DNA of 40,114 nucleotides from Candidatus Thorarchaeota archaeon (GCA_013388835.1 JACAEL010000002.1:1-40114); one strand, 5' to 3'. Numbered from the stretch's first letter, positions 1 through 8,721 are shown. The notes: generated by a model not told the origin, from the letters alone. A program made the numbers and translations.

Positions 1-750
1 GTCATCATGAACCCGACCTTCTCGATGTACTCGGTGTGTACGGTTCGGGCTGGAGGGGTACCGATATACGTCGACCTACAACCGGACTTCTCTCTGGACC
101 TTGAGGGTGTGCTTGAGGCGTGCCCGGATGCAAGCCTCGTCTTTCTCTGTTCTCCCAACAATCCGACGGGCAATCAGTTCGACACAGATGACATCCTGCG
201 AATAGTAGGAGAGACCCCCGGGATGGTCCTACTTGACGAAGCATATGTCGAGTTCGCGGACAGCTCTCTGGTATCACTCCCGCTGAAGTATGACAACGTG
301 GTCGTGCTGCGGACCATGTCAAAGGCATTCGGGCTTGCATCCCTGAGAGTGGGTTACTGTATCGCCTCTGAAGATGTGGCATTCCAGCTGAGAGAGCGAC
401 TTCAACTGCCCTATCCGGTCTCGTCAGTCGCGGTGGCAACAGCACAGAGGATGTTGAAGTGGAGAAAGGTGGTCCTAGAGGCATGCTCGCGTCTCAGTCA
501 GACAAGGGCTAGATTCCTGTCGCTTCTTGCTGAAGTGCAGGGGGTGAGCGCCTTTGACTCACAGGCCAACTTCGTCCTGATGGACTGTAACACTCCCTCG
601 GCATCTGTTGTGTCCAGAATGAGAGAACGCGGATACTTGCTCCGCGACATCGGAACGGCGTGTGGCTATCGTAACCTTGTGAGAGTGACAGTCCCGCCTC
701 CGGAGTCTCTTGATAGTGTCGTTGCAGCACTGAGGGAGGTGGTCGACTAG
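1..750 (+). CDS. hisC: Histidinol-phosphate aminotransferase, 5' partial
   Basis: PLP-dependent class I/II aminotransferase that converts imidazole-acetol phosphate to histidinol phosphate in histidine synthesis. The reading frame is open from the window edge, and about 249 residues are visible of a usual ~350, so roughly 100 N-terminal residues lie outside. Family marks seen: PTFSMY, SPNNPTG, DEAYVEF, and the PLP-lysine segment SKAFGLASLRVGY. The closing stop TAG shares one base with the GTG start of hisB. Position at the head of hisB-H-A-F-I supports a role in histidine synthesis rather than as a generic aminotransferase. The promoter of the operon is not in the window. Confidence 0.95.
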   Translation, partial: VIMNPTFSMYSVCTVRAGGVPIYVDLQPDFSLDLEGVLEACPDASLVFLCSPNNPTGNQFDTDDILRIVGETPGMVLLDEAYVEFADSSLVSLPLKYDNVVVLRTMSKAFGLASLRVGYCIASEDVAFQLRERLQLPYPVSSVAVATAQRMLKWRKVVLEACSRLSQTRARFLSLLAEVQGVSAFDSQANFVLMDCNTPSASVVSRMRERGYLLRDIGTACGYRNLVRVTVPPPESLDSVVAALREVVD

Positions 751-1328
751 TGTCTCGCAGCGCAGAGGTCGAGAGGCAGACGAGAGAGACACGCGTGGCA
801 GTTTCAGTGGACCTTGACGGCATTGGCACATCGGAGATACAGCTCAGCATGGGGTTCCTACGACACATGCTTCAGAGTCTGGCGACTCACAGCGCCATTG
901 ACATGCGTGTCACAGCAACCGGTGACCTTGATCATCATGTGTCAGAGGACACCGCACTCTGCCTAGGCGAGGCGGTGAGGAAGGCGGTGGACACGAACCT
1001 CGGTATAGTCCGTTTCGGTCACGCTGTGGTGCCCATGGACTGTTCACTCTGCGAGGTGGCCCTTGACTTGGGCGGCAGAGCATACTCGGTGATTGACCTT
1101 GGTCTTGCCAGCCCATCAGTCGAGGGGTGGTCTTCCGATGATGTGGAACACTTCTTCAGAAGTCTGTCGACGAGTCTGAAGGCCAACCTACATGTCCGGT
1201 GTCACTACAGCCGCAATGACCACCACTGTGTGGAGGCTGCATTCAAGGCGCTCGGTCTCTCATTGCGTCAAGCGACAGCACTTGACCCGCGAAGGGCAGG
1301 TGTTCCGAGCTCGAAGGGGGTGCTGTGA
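750..1328 (+). CDS. hisB: Imidazoleglycerol-phosphate dehydratase
   Basis: Dehydrates imidazole glycerol phosphate to imidazole-acetol phosphate. The 192-residue length matches the monofunctional dehydratase; there is no fused histidinol-phosphatase domain. The metal-binding repeats are visible: LDHHVSEDTALCLG in the first half and NDHHCVEAAFKALG near the C-terminus, plus the N-terminal RQTRET segment. GTG start overlapping the hisC stop by one base, so translation is coupled. The phosphatase that must follow the aminotransferase step is not in this window. Confidence 0.95.
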   Translation: MSRSAEVERQTRETRVAVSVDLDGIGTSEIQLSMGFLRHMLQSLATHSAIDMRVTATGDLDHHVSEDTALCLGEAVRKAVDTNLGIVRFGHAVVPMDCSLCEVALDLGGRAYSVIDLGLASPSVEGWSSDDVEHFFRSLSTSLKANLHVRCHYSRNDHHCVEAAFKALGLSLRQATALDPRRAGVPSSKGVL

Positions 1329-1331
1329 CTG

Positions 1332-1937
1332 TTGCGCGCGGCGCTGATCGACTATGGTGCCAGCAACACATTGAGCGTGACCGCAGCTCTTCAGCGAGCG
1401 GGATTCGCAGTCCACATCACCTCAGACTCACAGGGGCTGCTGGACCACGACGCGATAGTCATTCCGGGTGTGGGGCACTTTCGGACCGCGGCCCTTCGGC
1501 TTGTACCCATGCGCAGGGCACTCTCACAGGCGGCTGAAGAGGGGATACCTATTCTCGGGATATGCCTGGGTCTGCAGGTCCTGTTCGAGAAGAGCGAAGA
1601 GTCGCCCGAGCCGGGCCTAGGTCTGATGAGAGGCCGGGTTGCATTGATCTCCGGAGGTGAGAGAGTCCCACACATCGGATGGAACGAGATAGTGGCCACG
1701 AAGGACTCTGCCCTTCTGAACGGTATCGAGGATGGCTCGCGGGTCTACTTTGTCCACTCGTACCACGTCCTGCCGGAAGACCCAGATACAGTAGCAGCGG
1801 TGACCGACTACGGTACTACCCTCGTGTGTGTTGTTGCTGCCGACAACGTGCTCGGGACTCAGTTTCATCCAGAGAAGTCCGGTTCTGTTGGCTCTCAGGT
1901 CCTGAAGAACTTCTGCGAGATTGCCAGGAGAGGATAG
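1332..1937 (+). CDS. hisH: Imidazole glycerol phosphate synthase, glutaminase subunit
   Basis: Class I glutamine amidotransferase subunit that supplies ammonia to HisF. About 201 residues, normal for the family. Visible: N-terminal IDYGASN, oxyanion segment PGVGHF, nucleophile elbow GICLGLQ with the catalytic Cys, and QFHPEKS with the catalytic His and Glu. The start is a TTG at 1332, 3 nt after the hisB stop with a G-rich stretch upstream; no ATG is available in this frame near the expected N-terminus. The usual DYGxGN reads DYGASN. It ends one base before the hisA ATG. Confidence 0.94.
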   Translation: MRAALIDYGASNTLSVTAALQRAGFAVHITSDSQGLLDHDAIVIPGVGHFRTAALRLVPMRRALSQAAEEGIPILGICLGLQVLFEKSEESPEPGLGLMRGRVALISGGERVPHIGWNEIVATKDSALLNGIEDGSRVYFVHSYHVLPEDPDTVAAVTDYGTTLVCVVAADNVLGTQFHPEKSGSVGSQVLKNFCEIARRG

Positions 1938-1938
1938 A

Positions 1939-2655
1939 ATGATCGTGATTCCTGCTATCGACATACTTGACGGAAGAGTGGTACGTCTGGAACAGGGTTG
2001 TCCGGACCGTGAGCTGAGGATTAACGGGTCGCTGGAGTCCCTGGCGCGGAAGTGGGAAGAACAGGGTGCGGGCCTCCTGCATCTGGTGGACATTGGTGCG
2101 GCGCTGGGCCGTACGCCCTTCAACCGGGACAACGCCTTGCTGGCACAACGTATCAGGACCAGGGTGCAGATGGCCGGAGGCGTCAGAACCCGTGAGCTTG
2201 CCGCCACACTGCTGGATTCGGGTGTCTACCGTGTGGTGATGGGCACCGTGTGCGTGGAACAGCCAGCAGTACTTGAAGGACTTGTGGAGGAGTACGGGGA
2301 CGAGAGAGTTGCAGTGGCCTTGGACTGTGATGGCACAGGCATCCGCACGCACGGGTGGACGCACAGGACGGAACGGTCACTGAGCGGCTTCGTCGAGTCT
2401 CTGTGTGACGCCGGAGTCAGTGTCTTTATCGTCACTGCAGTGAAACATGACGGAATGCTATGCGGCCCTGACCTGCGGCTGATGGAGACCGTAATGGCAA
2501 GCGGGGTTTCAAGGCTTATCGCCGCGGGTGGCATAGGGTCTCTGCAGGACATCGAACGCGTGAGAGACCTTGGTGCCGAAGGAGTGGTGATAGGCCGTGC
2601 CCTGTACGAGAATAGGTTCTCGTTCAGCGAGGCATCCGCGGCCGCAAGGGGGTGA
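1939..2655 (+). CDS. hisA: ProFAR isomerase (phosphoribosylformimino-AICAR isomerase)
   Basis: TIM-barrel isomerase acting just before the HisHF synthase. About 238 residues. The N-terminal [17 protein letters not shown] is the family hallmark and fixes the ATG at 1939; GGAGAGG about 5 nt upstream, inside the end of hisH, is a good ribosome-binding site. The second-half phosphate-binding segment [11 protein letters not shown] and the catalytic-Asp segments AGGVRT and [10 protein letters not shown] are visible. A longer TTG start at 1921 is possible but would overlap hisH and lacks homology support. Confidence 0.95.
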   Translation: MIVIPAIDILDGRVVRLEQGCPDRELRINGSLESLARKWEEQGAGLLHLVDIGAALGRTPFNRDNALLAQRIRTRVQMAGGVRTRELAATLLDSGVYRVVMGTVCVEQPAVLEGLVEEYGDERVAVALDCDGTGIRTHGWTHRTERSLSGFVESLCDAGVSVFIVTAVKHDGMLCGPDLRLMETVMASGVSRLIAAGGIGSLQDIERVRDLGAEGVVIGRALYENRFSFSEASAAARG

Positions 2656-2663
2656 AGAGTCAA

Positions 2664-3446
2664 GTGGTGCTCGCAAAGAGAATAGTGCCATGTCTGGATG
2701 TGGACCGCGGACGTGTGGTGAAGGGTGTGAACTTTCAGTGCCTCGAGGATGCCGGAGACCCTGTGAAGCTGGCCGTGAGGTACTGCCAGGAAGGAGCCGA
2801 TGAGCTGGTGTTGCTCGACATCTCAGCCTCGCACGAAGGCAGACCCACAGTGTTGGACGTCGTCCGTCGTGTGGCCTCAAACATCGACATCCCGTTCACA
2901 GTTGGCGGAGGAATACGTTCTTCACAAGATGCCCTGCGTGTACTCGAGTCTGGCGCGGACAAGGTCTCCGTTAACACGGCCGCTGTCGCAGACCCCTCAT
3001 TGATTCAGGCGGTGGCGGACGTCTTCGGCAGACAGTGTGTCGTGATTGCGGTTGACGCACGAAGAGGCGCTTCAGACAGTACTCCCCAGAGCGGCTATGA
3101 GGTGACCGTGCAGGGTGGACGCGTTGCAACTGGCAGAGATGTGGTGCAGTGGTGCCGTGAGGCCACGATGCTTGGTGGCGGTGAGATCCTGCTGACATCC
3201 ATGGACCGTGACGGTGTCAAGTCGGGCTACGATATAGAGCTGACCCGTCTGGTGACGAAGAGCGTGCGCGTGCCTGTGATTGCCAGCGGTGGTGCTGGCT
3301 CCCTACAGGACATCCATGATGTGCTCACGGAAGGTGGTGCGGACGCAGCGCTGGCCGCCTCTATCTTTCACTATGGGCAGTTCTCCATCTGTGAGGTCAA
3401 GTCGTATCTGGAGAAACGAGGAGTGGTTGTCAGGCGATGCAGGTAG
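2664..3446 (+). CDS. hisF: Imidazole glycerol phosphate synthase, cyclase subunit
   Basis: Cyclase half of the HisHF complex; yields imidazole glycerol phosphate and AICAR. About 260 residues. N-terminal [19 protein letters not shown] and the catalytic aspartates in CLDV and TSMDRDG are clear, as are the phosphate-binding loops VGGGIRS and ASGGAGS. Start choice: GTG at 2664 or 2667 gives the standard N-terminus with GGTGA about 8 nt upstream. An in-frame GTG at 2652, overlapping the hisA stop as GTGA, would add four residues and cannot be excluded. Its end overlaps hisI by 10 nt. Confidence 0.95.
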   Translation: MVLAKRIVPCLDVDRGRVVKGVNFQCLEDAGDPVKLAVRYCQEGADELVLLDISASHEGRPTVLDVVRRVASNIDIPFTVGGGIRSSQDALRVLESGADKVSVNTAAVADPSLIQAVADVFGRQCVVIAVDARRGASDSTPQSGYEVTVQGGRVATGRDVVQWCREATMLGGGEILLTSMDRDGVKSGYDIELTRLVTKSVRVPVIASGGAGSLQDIHDVLTEGGADAALAASIFHYGQFSICEVKSYLEKRGVVVRRCR

Positions 3447-3820
3447 TGACCATTGACGAACTTGACTTTGCAAAAGGAAGCGGTCTCATGCCTGTTGTAG
3501 TCCAGGACTACACAGATGGAAGTGTTCTCACGCTTGCCTATGTGAATCGAGAGGCCCTTGTGAAGACCATCGAGACCGGCCTCGCACACTTCTACCGGAG
3601 GTCTCACGGCACCGTCATGATGAAGGGAGCCACGTCTGGAAACACACAGAGAGTTGTCGAGATTCTCACCGACTGCGACCTTGACTCCCTCGTGTTCCGG
3701 GTCATCAGATCCGGACCAGCCTGTCATCTCGGTTGGGAAAGCTGTTTCAGCCGAGTCGTCAGAAAGGAGTCGCAACAGACGATATCAGTCCGGACTTCAT
3801 CAGACACCTTAGTCTGCTGA
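3437..3820 (+). CDS. hisI: Phosphoribosyl-AMP cyclohydrolase
   Basis: Zn/Mg-dependent hydrolase opening the adenine ring of phosphoribosyl-AMP. 127 residues, the size of the stand-alone enzyme, so no HisE domain is fused and none is found elsewhere in the window. Visible: [16 protein letters not shown], the KGATSGNTQ segment, the metal-binding DCDLDSL cluster and the zinc segment [10 protein letters not shown]. Overlaps hisF by 10 nt and is the last gene of the visible his operon; hisG, hisD and hisE must lie elsewhere. Confidence 0.95.
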   Translation: MQVVTIDELDFAKGSGLMPVVVQDYTDGSVLTLAYVNREALVKTIETGLAHFYRRSHGTVMMKGATSGNTQRVVEILTDCDLDSLVFRVIRSGPACHLGWESCFSRVVRKESQQTISVRTSSDTLVC

Positions 3821-3943
3821 CTGCATCCTTCCAGAGACCCTGCTGTGCCGCCATGGTCACAAGTGGCAGCATGTTTATGAGCCCGGAAGAGGACGGAGGC
3901 TTGGCAGCTACGCCACAGGCGCTGTGGAGGTTATGGGTTCTGG

Positions 3944-4576
3944 TTGAGACACAGTTCTTTCCCTGAGAATCGGAGTACGCAGAAGAGCGTACAGGAAGAG
4001 TCGCCCTTTGCAAATCTGAAGAGGTACTTCGTGCACGGGCTCATCCTTGAGCTCGGTCTCGTTCCACCAGCATTCTTCGCTTTGGCCCCACTCTTGGAGC
4101 TATACATTTACAGTCCTTATTTCCCTCTCTACATTGTTCTTCTCGTTGTGCCCATGTACATGGCCACCATTGTTTTGAACAACATACTGTGCAGAAGAAT
4201 ATGGGGCATAAGACCTAAGGCTACGTGTTTGAGTCTCTTGGGACAGGGCATAGCAATAGTGTTGATCCTACCAACTCCGGTAATCCTTATTGTCGTGTTG
4301 ATGTACGAGTTGACGCCCATCGCCCCGTTCCTGCTTTACGCCCCCGCCATCTCGGTTCTTCTTGTATTAAGTGTCTTGGTGGGACACGTCGCAAAGAACA
4401 GTGCAGAGGAGTTCGAAGATGAATACGAGGGAGTTCAAGAGCTGGCGTCAATCAAGGACCGACACGTGAGTTGTCCCTACTGTGGTTGCTCCGCATTGGT
4501 CCGAAATGACCGACCGACCGTGTGCCCCAAGTGCGGACAGACCATCGGTGGTCCAACAGGTGCAGGAATTGAATGA
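3944..4576 (+). CDS. Membrane protein with C-terminal zinc ribbon
   Basis: Unrecognised protein of up to 210 residues. A hydrophilic N-terminus is followed by about four hydrophobic segments (roughly residues 30-55, 58-78, 98-118 and 122-145). An acidic linker then leads to a short zinc ribbon, CPYCG at about 175 and CPKCG at about 193, which would face the cytoplasm if N- and C-termini share a side. The TTG start at 3944 is the farthest upstream; the GTG at 4031 just before the first membrane segment is an alternative. Separate from the his operon by ~120 nt. Membrane-plus-zinc-ribbon small proteins are frequent in archaea, but no specific function can be assigned. Confidence 0.7.
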   Translation: MRHSSFPENRSTQKSVQEESPFANLKRYFVHGLILELGLVPPAFFALAPLLELYIYSPYFPLYIVLLVVPMYMATIVLNNILCRRIWGIRPKATCLSLLGQGIAIVLILPTPVILIVVLMYELTPIAPFLLYAPAISVLLVLSVLVGHVAKNSAEEFEDEYEGVQELASIKDRHVSCPYCGCSALVRNDRPTVCPKCGQTIGGPTGAGIE

Positions 4577-5034
4577 CTCGTGGTCAAGAGCCTTAGTGCA
4601 TGCTTGAGGTCGATAGTCATCCACATGGCCAAGATTCGGGAGCACGACTCGCGCGCACATAGTTCGGTGATGGCAATGCTCTCAGAGTCTACAACAGGTA
4701 CTTGAAAGCAGGGCATCGCGGAGTGTGCAGGATGCAAGAGACCATGCGGTCATCTATTCATGCAGATGTACTGACACTTTGGAGCGACTTGCCGCCGGCG
4801 GGAGTTGTGCGACGTCCACCGCACTCATTGAGAGGAGTGTATAACGTCGTCCACATGCGGGCCATGGGATCTGTAACATGCTCCCCGCGACAAATCAATA
4901 CGCCGACCTACACTGTCAGCATATTGTCGTTCTGGGGCAAGTCCTCGGCAGCGGCACTTCATCGGAAGCTTGTTCGGCAGGATTTCGACAGGCTTATTAG
5001 CACCGACCCTGACCTGATGCTCGGGGTATTCCCT
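4577..5034. other. Intergenic or uncertain N-terminal extension
   Basis: From 4702 the frame of the downstream scramblase-like gene is open, but its translation up to 5034 is rich in Arg, Ser and Pro with no recognisable domain. I treat it as mostly leader/intergenic, with a TATA-like GCTTATTA at 4992-4999. No other gene or RNA structure was recognised. Confidence 0.4.
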
Positions 5035-5631
5035 ATGAGTTTGGGTGGAGATTCCTCAGAGATTCAGAGAGACTACAAAGTAGTCCAGAAACTAGTAGCA
5101 CTCAGGCCCGTTTTTGAGGTGTACGACGAGAGCACCGGGCAAATGGTTGCTGTGGCAAGACAGACATGGACGAGCATCTTCAGGAGTACAGTGAACTTCG
5201 AAGACGCAGGCGGAAACAGGATTCTCACTGCAAAGGGTGGATTCTTGAGCAAGACATTCTGGCTGCTCGACGCCAGCGGGCAGAAGGTGGCCAAGATAAC
5301 CCGACCATGGATTGCGTTGCGAAAGAGCTTCAAGATCATATACCGTGACGAGGAGATAAAGGCACAAGGGGGGTATCTTGCGATTGGTTTTGAGGCAAGA
5401 AGTGCAGGTGGTTCCTTTGCCTTCAAGCTTAACAAGAAGATACTTGCAGTCCGCGATCAGTTCCGTGTGTCAGTAGGCAGCTACGTCGACTGGCTCCACG
5501 CAATAGCGATGGCGATTATCGTCGACAGAGTCTTCTTCAGGGGTTCGGGGTGCGGCCTGCGCTGCATCTGCTGCTTGGGACTCCTAGCTGTACTATTCAT
5601 AGCTACGCTGTCCCTCATGCTAATGCCCTAG
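5035..5631 (+). CDS. LURP-one-related / tubby-C-terminal-like (scramblase superfamily) protein with C-terminal membrane segment
   Basis: About 198 residues. Successive antiparallel strands in the pattern FEVYDESTGQMVAVARQ ... ILTAKGGFLSKTFWLLDASGQKVAKI ... FKIIYRDEEIKAQG ... FAFKLNKKILAVRDQF, then VGSYVDWLHAIAMAIIVDRVFF, resemble the 12-stranded barrel around a central helix of the LURP-one/phospholipid-scramblase/tubby superfamily. The last ~30 residues hold GCGLRCICCLG and a hydrophobic anchor, like the C-terminal helix of eukaryotic scramblases. The frame is open from 4702, but the first ~110 residues look non-domain-like; a TATA-like GCTTATTA at 4992-4999 favours ATG 5035 (or 5017). Family assignment is by pattern and the function (lipid binding or scrambling) is inference. 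Confidence 0.7.
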   Translation: MSLGGDSSEIQRDYKVVQKLVALRPVFEVYDESTGQMVAVARQTWTSIFRSTVNFEDAGGNRILTAKGGFLSKTFWLLDASGQKVAKITRPWIALRKSFKIIYRDEEIKAQGGYLAIGFEARSAGGSFAFKLNKKILAVRDQFRVSVGSYVDWLHAIAMAIIVDRVFFRGSGCGLRCICCLGLLAVLFIATLSLMLMP

Positions 5632-5992
5632 TCCTAAGTGTCGCGGCAGTCGGCTAGGAGTTGGGCAATCCGTGAGGTGTCGTGTGTGGTGCTTGCATAG
5701 CTTGATGCAGTAGCGTCGAGCTGCAGGTCGCTTCGACACCTCGACGGACCTCCAGGAGTAATCTTGGTGCCTCTTCGTGGACCGACAGGACTCCTGTGTT
5801 CAACTCCATCCGACTGACCATGAACGGGTCATTCAACTCATGTCTAGTATGCGGGTCGGGATGAACCTGCAGTCTGGGTTGGGACATCTGTCTTAGTGAA
5901 GTCATTAGACAGGACTCACAGCAGAGTGGAGCATAGTGAGCTCAGTCAGACCCGCGACCTCGGAGACTGCGATGCAGGGGCTGGGCTCTTTC
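5632..5992. other. Intergenic region between convergent genes
   Basis: Contains the structured element described separately at 5718-5827. No convincing open frame is present on either strand: short frames here have no domain-like pattern. The flavoenzyme gene ends at 5993 on the minus strand, so this is a 3'-3' spacer. Confidence 0.6.
5718..5827 (+). repeat. Structured dispersed element, copy A
   Basis: About 110 nt that aligns with 38346-38456 over its whole length (about 74% identical by hand count, one 1-nt gap). It can fold into two consecutive hairpins: AGGTC (5725-5729) with GACCT (5747-5751), and CAGGAGT (5753-5759) with ACTCCTG (5790-5796). The tail, ACTGA followed by ATGAACGG, is among the best conserved parts. 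Lies in the space between two convergent genes. It may be a small RNA, a regulatory element or a non-autonomous mobile element; orientation is arbitrary but the same for both copies. Confidence 0.65.
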
Positions 5993-7501
5993 TCACATAC
6001 TCGTGACGAAGGGCTTCCCTTCTCGCCGACAGAGTATCTGAATCACATTACGTCCGGTGAATGCGCACGCTGGTACTCCGCCGCCGGGGAGCACCCATTG
6101 TCCGGCCATGTAGAAGCAATTCAGTCCCGGGAGTGTCCGGGGTATCTGAGTCATGAGCGACTCTCTTGTCATCAGCCAGCCCATCGGCGAGCCCCTGTCG
6201 TTGAGAGTGTATCGCCACGTTGTGAACGGGGTGGCCACATCGACCATATCAACCTGAGCGGATATCCCTGGGTATACTTCCTCGAGACGCGCGATGGTCT
6301 CCCTTGCCAGCCGGGCCTTCTCTCCATCGTACCCGGTCTGGTCCTCCCTGAGCTTCTTCCAGTGGTCCCAGTCTGTCTCAAACATTACCTGAATCACGGT
6401 CTTGCAGGTGGGCGCGAACTCGTCGCTGTAGTTGAGCAACCTCAGGGGAAGGAAGCGACATGAGCGGTCTCCGATGACCATAGGGTCCTTCATGCAGAAC
6501 ACGATGAACGGCGGTGTTGAAACGAACTGCCGGTCAACCCCCAAACTCACCATCACTATCGGATCATACCGCCTCCAACGCTCATATCGATTCACAGTCC
6601 TGTCATCAACGTACTTCCCACCAAGGAGCTGGAAGATTGTGGAGTATCCATCAGCAGCAGAGACCACAATGTCCGCCCTGTGTTCGGTCCCATCAGCAAG
6701 TGTGACCCCGACTGCACTGTCATTCTCGACGATGACTCGAGTGACAGTGGACCTGTAAATGATGCGTCCGCCAAGCGCCTCATATCTTCGGACGATTGGT
6801 TCTATGAAGCCCTGACAGCCGCACTTCAAGAGACCTAGCTGACCTGCGGCTACGGAGGCAAGTATCATTATCACGAACCAGACTGGTGCTTCCGGTCCGA
6901 AGATGCTCTCAAGTACCATCCGGAGGAACGGACTACGGAGTCTTCTTGCAAACTCCCGGGTGGACTCTGCATACTTCCCAATCAGGAACTTCAGCAGCCC
7001 TCGCATCTCCCACATCTCCTTCAACGAGCCGAAGCGAGTCCGAAGCTCAGGAGGCACACCGCTCATTCCGAGGTCTGTCAAGAATGGAGCGTTTGTCATC
7101 CATCGGACCTGCTTGAGAAGGAGCTGAATCTCCTTCGCATCCTCGGGAGCAGCTGCAATCAGGTCCCTCTCAAGTCTGTCAAGGTCTGATGTGAGATCTA
7201 TGCACTTGTCGCCTGTCTCATCAACAACCCTCATATAACTCGTCATGTCCGTGAGCGTGTCCGGCTCTGCAGTCCCAAGTTCCCGGTACACACGGTTGAT
7301 GGCAGATCCGTTTCGATGCCCGATGAGAAAGTGAATGCCCCCGTCGATTAGGTAGTCTTTCCTTCGCCACGCAGCAGCCAGTCCCCCCGCTTTGGAGTGA
7401 TGCTCAAAGATGACACTTCTGTATCCGTTCATCTGCGCATAGCACCCAGTGGCAAGTCCTGCGATTCCTGCACCAATGATTATCATCGACTTCCCGCTCA
7501 C
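5993..7501 (-). CDS. Phytoene desaturase-like FAD-dependent oxidoreductase
   Basis: About 502 residues, typical of the CrtI/CrtN/amine-oxidase-like flavoprotein family. The N-terminus has the dinucleotide-binding motif IIGAGIAGLATG followed by a Glu-ended strand (VIFEHH) and AGGLAAAW; the C-terminal FAD segment reads FYMAGQWVLPGGGVPACAFTGRNV. The middle includes GCQGFIEPIVRRYEALGGRI, the GG-loop region expected for carotenoid or prenyl desaturase/isomerase enzymes. The substrate is not readable: carotenoid, another isoprenoid chain or a retinoid-like compound are possible. Start GTG at 7501 overlaps the stop of the upstream regulator as GTGA; ATG 7486 would remove five residues. Co-transcribed with that regulator. 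Confidence 0.88.
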   Translation of the reverse strand: MSGKSMIIIGAGIAGLATGCYAQMNGYRSVIFEHHSKAGGLAAAWRRKDYLIDGGIHFLIGHRNGSAINRVYRELGTAEPDTLTDMTSYMRVVDETGDKCIDLTSDLDRLERDLIAAAPEDAKEIQLLLKQVRWMTNAPFLTDLGMSGVPPELRTRFGSLKEMWEMRGLLKFLIGKYAESTREFARRLRSPFLRMVLESIFGPEAPVWFVIMILASVAAGQLGLLKCGCQGFIEPIVRRYEALGGRIIYRSTVTRVIVENDSAVGVTLADGTEHRADIVVSAADGYSTIFQLLGGKYVDDRTVNRYERWRRYDPIVMVSLGVDRQFVSTPPFIVFCMKDPMVIGDRSCRFLPLRLLNYSDEFAPTCKTVIQVMFETDWDHWKKLREDQTGYDGEKARLARETIARLEEVYPGISAQVDMVDVATPFTTWRYTLNDRGSPMGWLMTRESLMTQIPRTLPGLNCFYMAGQWVLPGGGVPACAFTGRNVIQILCRREGKPFVTSM

Positions 7502-7998
7502 GTCACCTGGACCCCCTGCTTGCCGCTTAGCGAGGACAATGACTGCCCAATGATCGTGTCCCAGACCTCCGCAATCTCAATCTCGGCTGCAATCGCTCTG
7601 CTCAGGCTTCTGTCCTTCCCCTTGTTCTGTACAGTCAAGGTCCGAAGCCGTTCAACGAACTGCCTGTTCCCCTGTAGTATCTGCTGCAGCATCGATGCTA
7701 TCAAGCTTGATGATGACATGAATCTGTAGCCATAACCCGTTTTTCGAGAGCCGGTCTTCTCAGCAACCCCGTAGGACTCGAGTACCTTGAGGGCTCGATT
7801 GACGGAGGGCACAGAAGTGGCATACTTGGGCTCCGGCAGTATCTCCCTTAGCTTGTGGGATATCATCTGCTGCGACAATTCGCCCGACTCGAGCGCCAGT
7901 AGCGCCTCGACGTATCCATAGTACTCCGGGAAACCATAGCTTCTGTACGCTCTGCCTATAGTCATCAGGAACTCCCTTCGCAGTTCGGTTTCTTCCAT
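7498..7998 (-). CDS. GbsR/MarR-like winged-helix transcriptional regulator
   Basis: 166 residues. The N-terminal part (FLMTIGRAYRSYGFPEYYGYVEALLAL) and the following helix-turn-helix with recognition segment VPSVNRALKVLESYGVAEKTG, then a short wing (RKTGYGYRF), match the GbsR/MarR fold. The C-terminal ~60 residues are helical and likely form the dimer interface. Its stop overlaps the start of the flavoenzyme gene by 4 nt. The promoter upstream has a TATA box with a perfect palindrome directly beside it, which suggests autoregulation. The effector is unknown. GAGG about 8 nt before the ATG is a plausible ribosome-binding site. Confidence 0.82.
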   Translation of the reverse strand: MEETELRREFLMTIGRAYRSYGFPEYYGYVEALLALESGELSQQMISHKLREILPEPKYATSVPSVNRALKVLESYGVAEKTGSRKTGYGYRFMSSSSLIASMLQQILQGNRQFVERLRTLTVQNKGKDRSLSRAIAAEIEIAEVWDTIIGQSLSSLSGKQGVQVT

Positions 7999-8030
7999 TT
8001 GCCCGTCCTCACGATGTACTCATGTTTCTG

Positions 8031-8056
8031 ATTATAAGAATTTCGGAAGTCCGAAA
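8031..8056 (-). promoter_or_regulatory. TATA box with adjacent perfect palindrome (probable operator)
   Basis: Read on the minus strand, TTATAAT (8031-8037) lies ~35 nt before the regulator ATG at 7998. Immediately upstream is the inverted repeat TTTCGGA-2 nt-TCCGAAA (8041-8056 on the plus strand), covering the position where archaeal TFB contacts its BRE. Binding there by the winged-helix protein encoded downstream would block initiation. The palindrome is seen; the binding partner is inferred. Confidence 0.65.
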
Positions 8057-8271
8057 GACCGAAGTTGGGGTCGCCGGTATCATCTGGCAGAATACGCTCA
8101 TGCCATGGCTTCAAAGACTGGAGCAGTTCATATCAGGGATACTGACCAGCAAAGCCCACGTTCAGTGGGGGTGATTGCTTCTACAAGATATGCCCCTGTG
8201 CTGGGCCGGCCGGAATCCTCGGCTCCGCCATGTTGAATAGGCTTTGAGTGTCAGCGTGCTAGTGACCGTCG

Positions 8272-8721
8272 GTGAGCATTGAGATAAGACGAATCGGCTG
8301 TGTTCGCGTGTCTGATGGCCCTGTGTACTCAGTCCAGTTGGAACCCGAGTACTGGGACGCCGTTCTCGGGCTGGAGCAGTTCTCACACATCATTGTCCTA
8401 TGGTGGATCTCCGGCTGTGACACGGAAGCTGCACGCAAGACCCTGAGAGTCCATCCGAGAACGCCTGAAGGTGCTGCAACTCCTCTGTCAGGGGTGTTTG
8501 CGACAAGGTCCCCAAAGAGACCCAACCCGATAGGGCTTAGCGTTGTGAGACTCATCGACATCGTGGAGTCGACCAAGTCTATCGTAGTGGACCGGATAGA
8601 TGCTTTTGAAGGCTCGCCGGTGATAGATATCAAGCCGTACATGCCATCATCCGACCGTGTCCATTGTCCAAGGACTCCCGAGTGGGCATCAGGTCTGCCG
8701 CACGCCCACGGTTCTCCGTAG
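8272..8721 (+). CDS. trmO: tRNA (N6-threonylcarbamoyladenosine37-N6)-methyltransferase family (TrmO/TsaA/YaeB)
   Basis: 149 residues, close to the single-domain archaeal members of the family. The hallmark GVFATRSPKRPNPIGLSVVRL is split across residues ~85-105, followed by the DAFEGSPVIDIKPY segment that lines the SAM pocket. N-terminal IGCVRV and LEQFSHIIVLWW are also typical. Known members use SAM to methylate t6A37 of some tRNAs. Starts with GTG at 8272 (GGTGAGC context). No C-terminal domain as in the E. coli enzyme. Neighbouring genes do not add information. Confidence 0.9.
   Translation: MSIEIRRIGCVRVSDGPVYSVQLEPEYWDAVLGLEQFSHIIVLWWISGCDTEAARKTLRVHPRTPEGAATPLSGVFATRSPKRPNPIGLSVVRLIDIVESTKSIVVDRIDAFEGSPVIDIKPYMPSSDRVHCPRTPEWASGLPHAHGSP

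Noticed and set aside
5936-6463. Plus-strand frame opposite the flavoenzyme gene
   Set aside because: Antisense to a clear FAD-binding C-terminus; no domain of its own.
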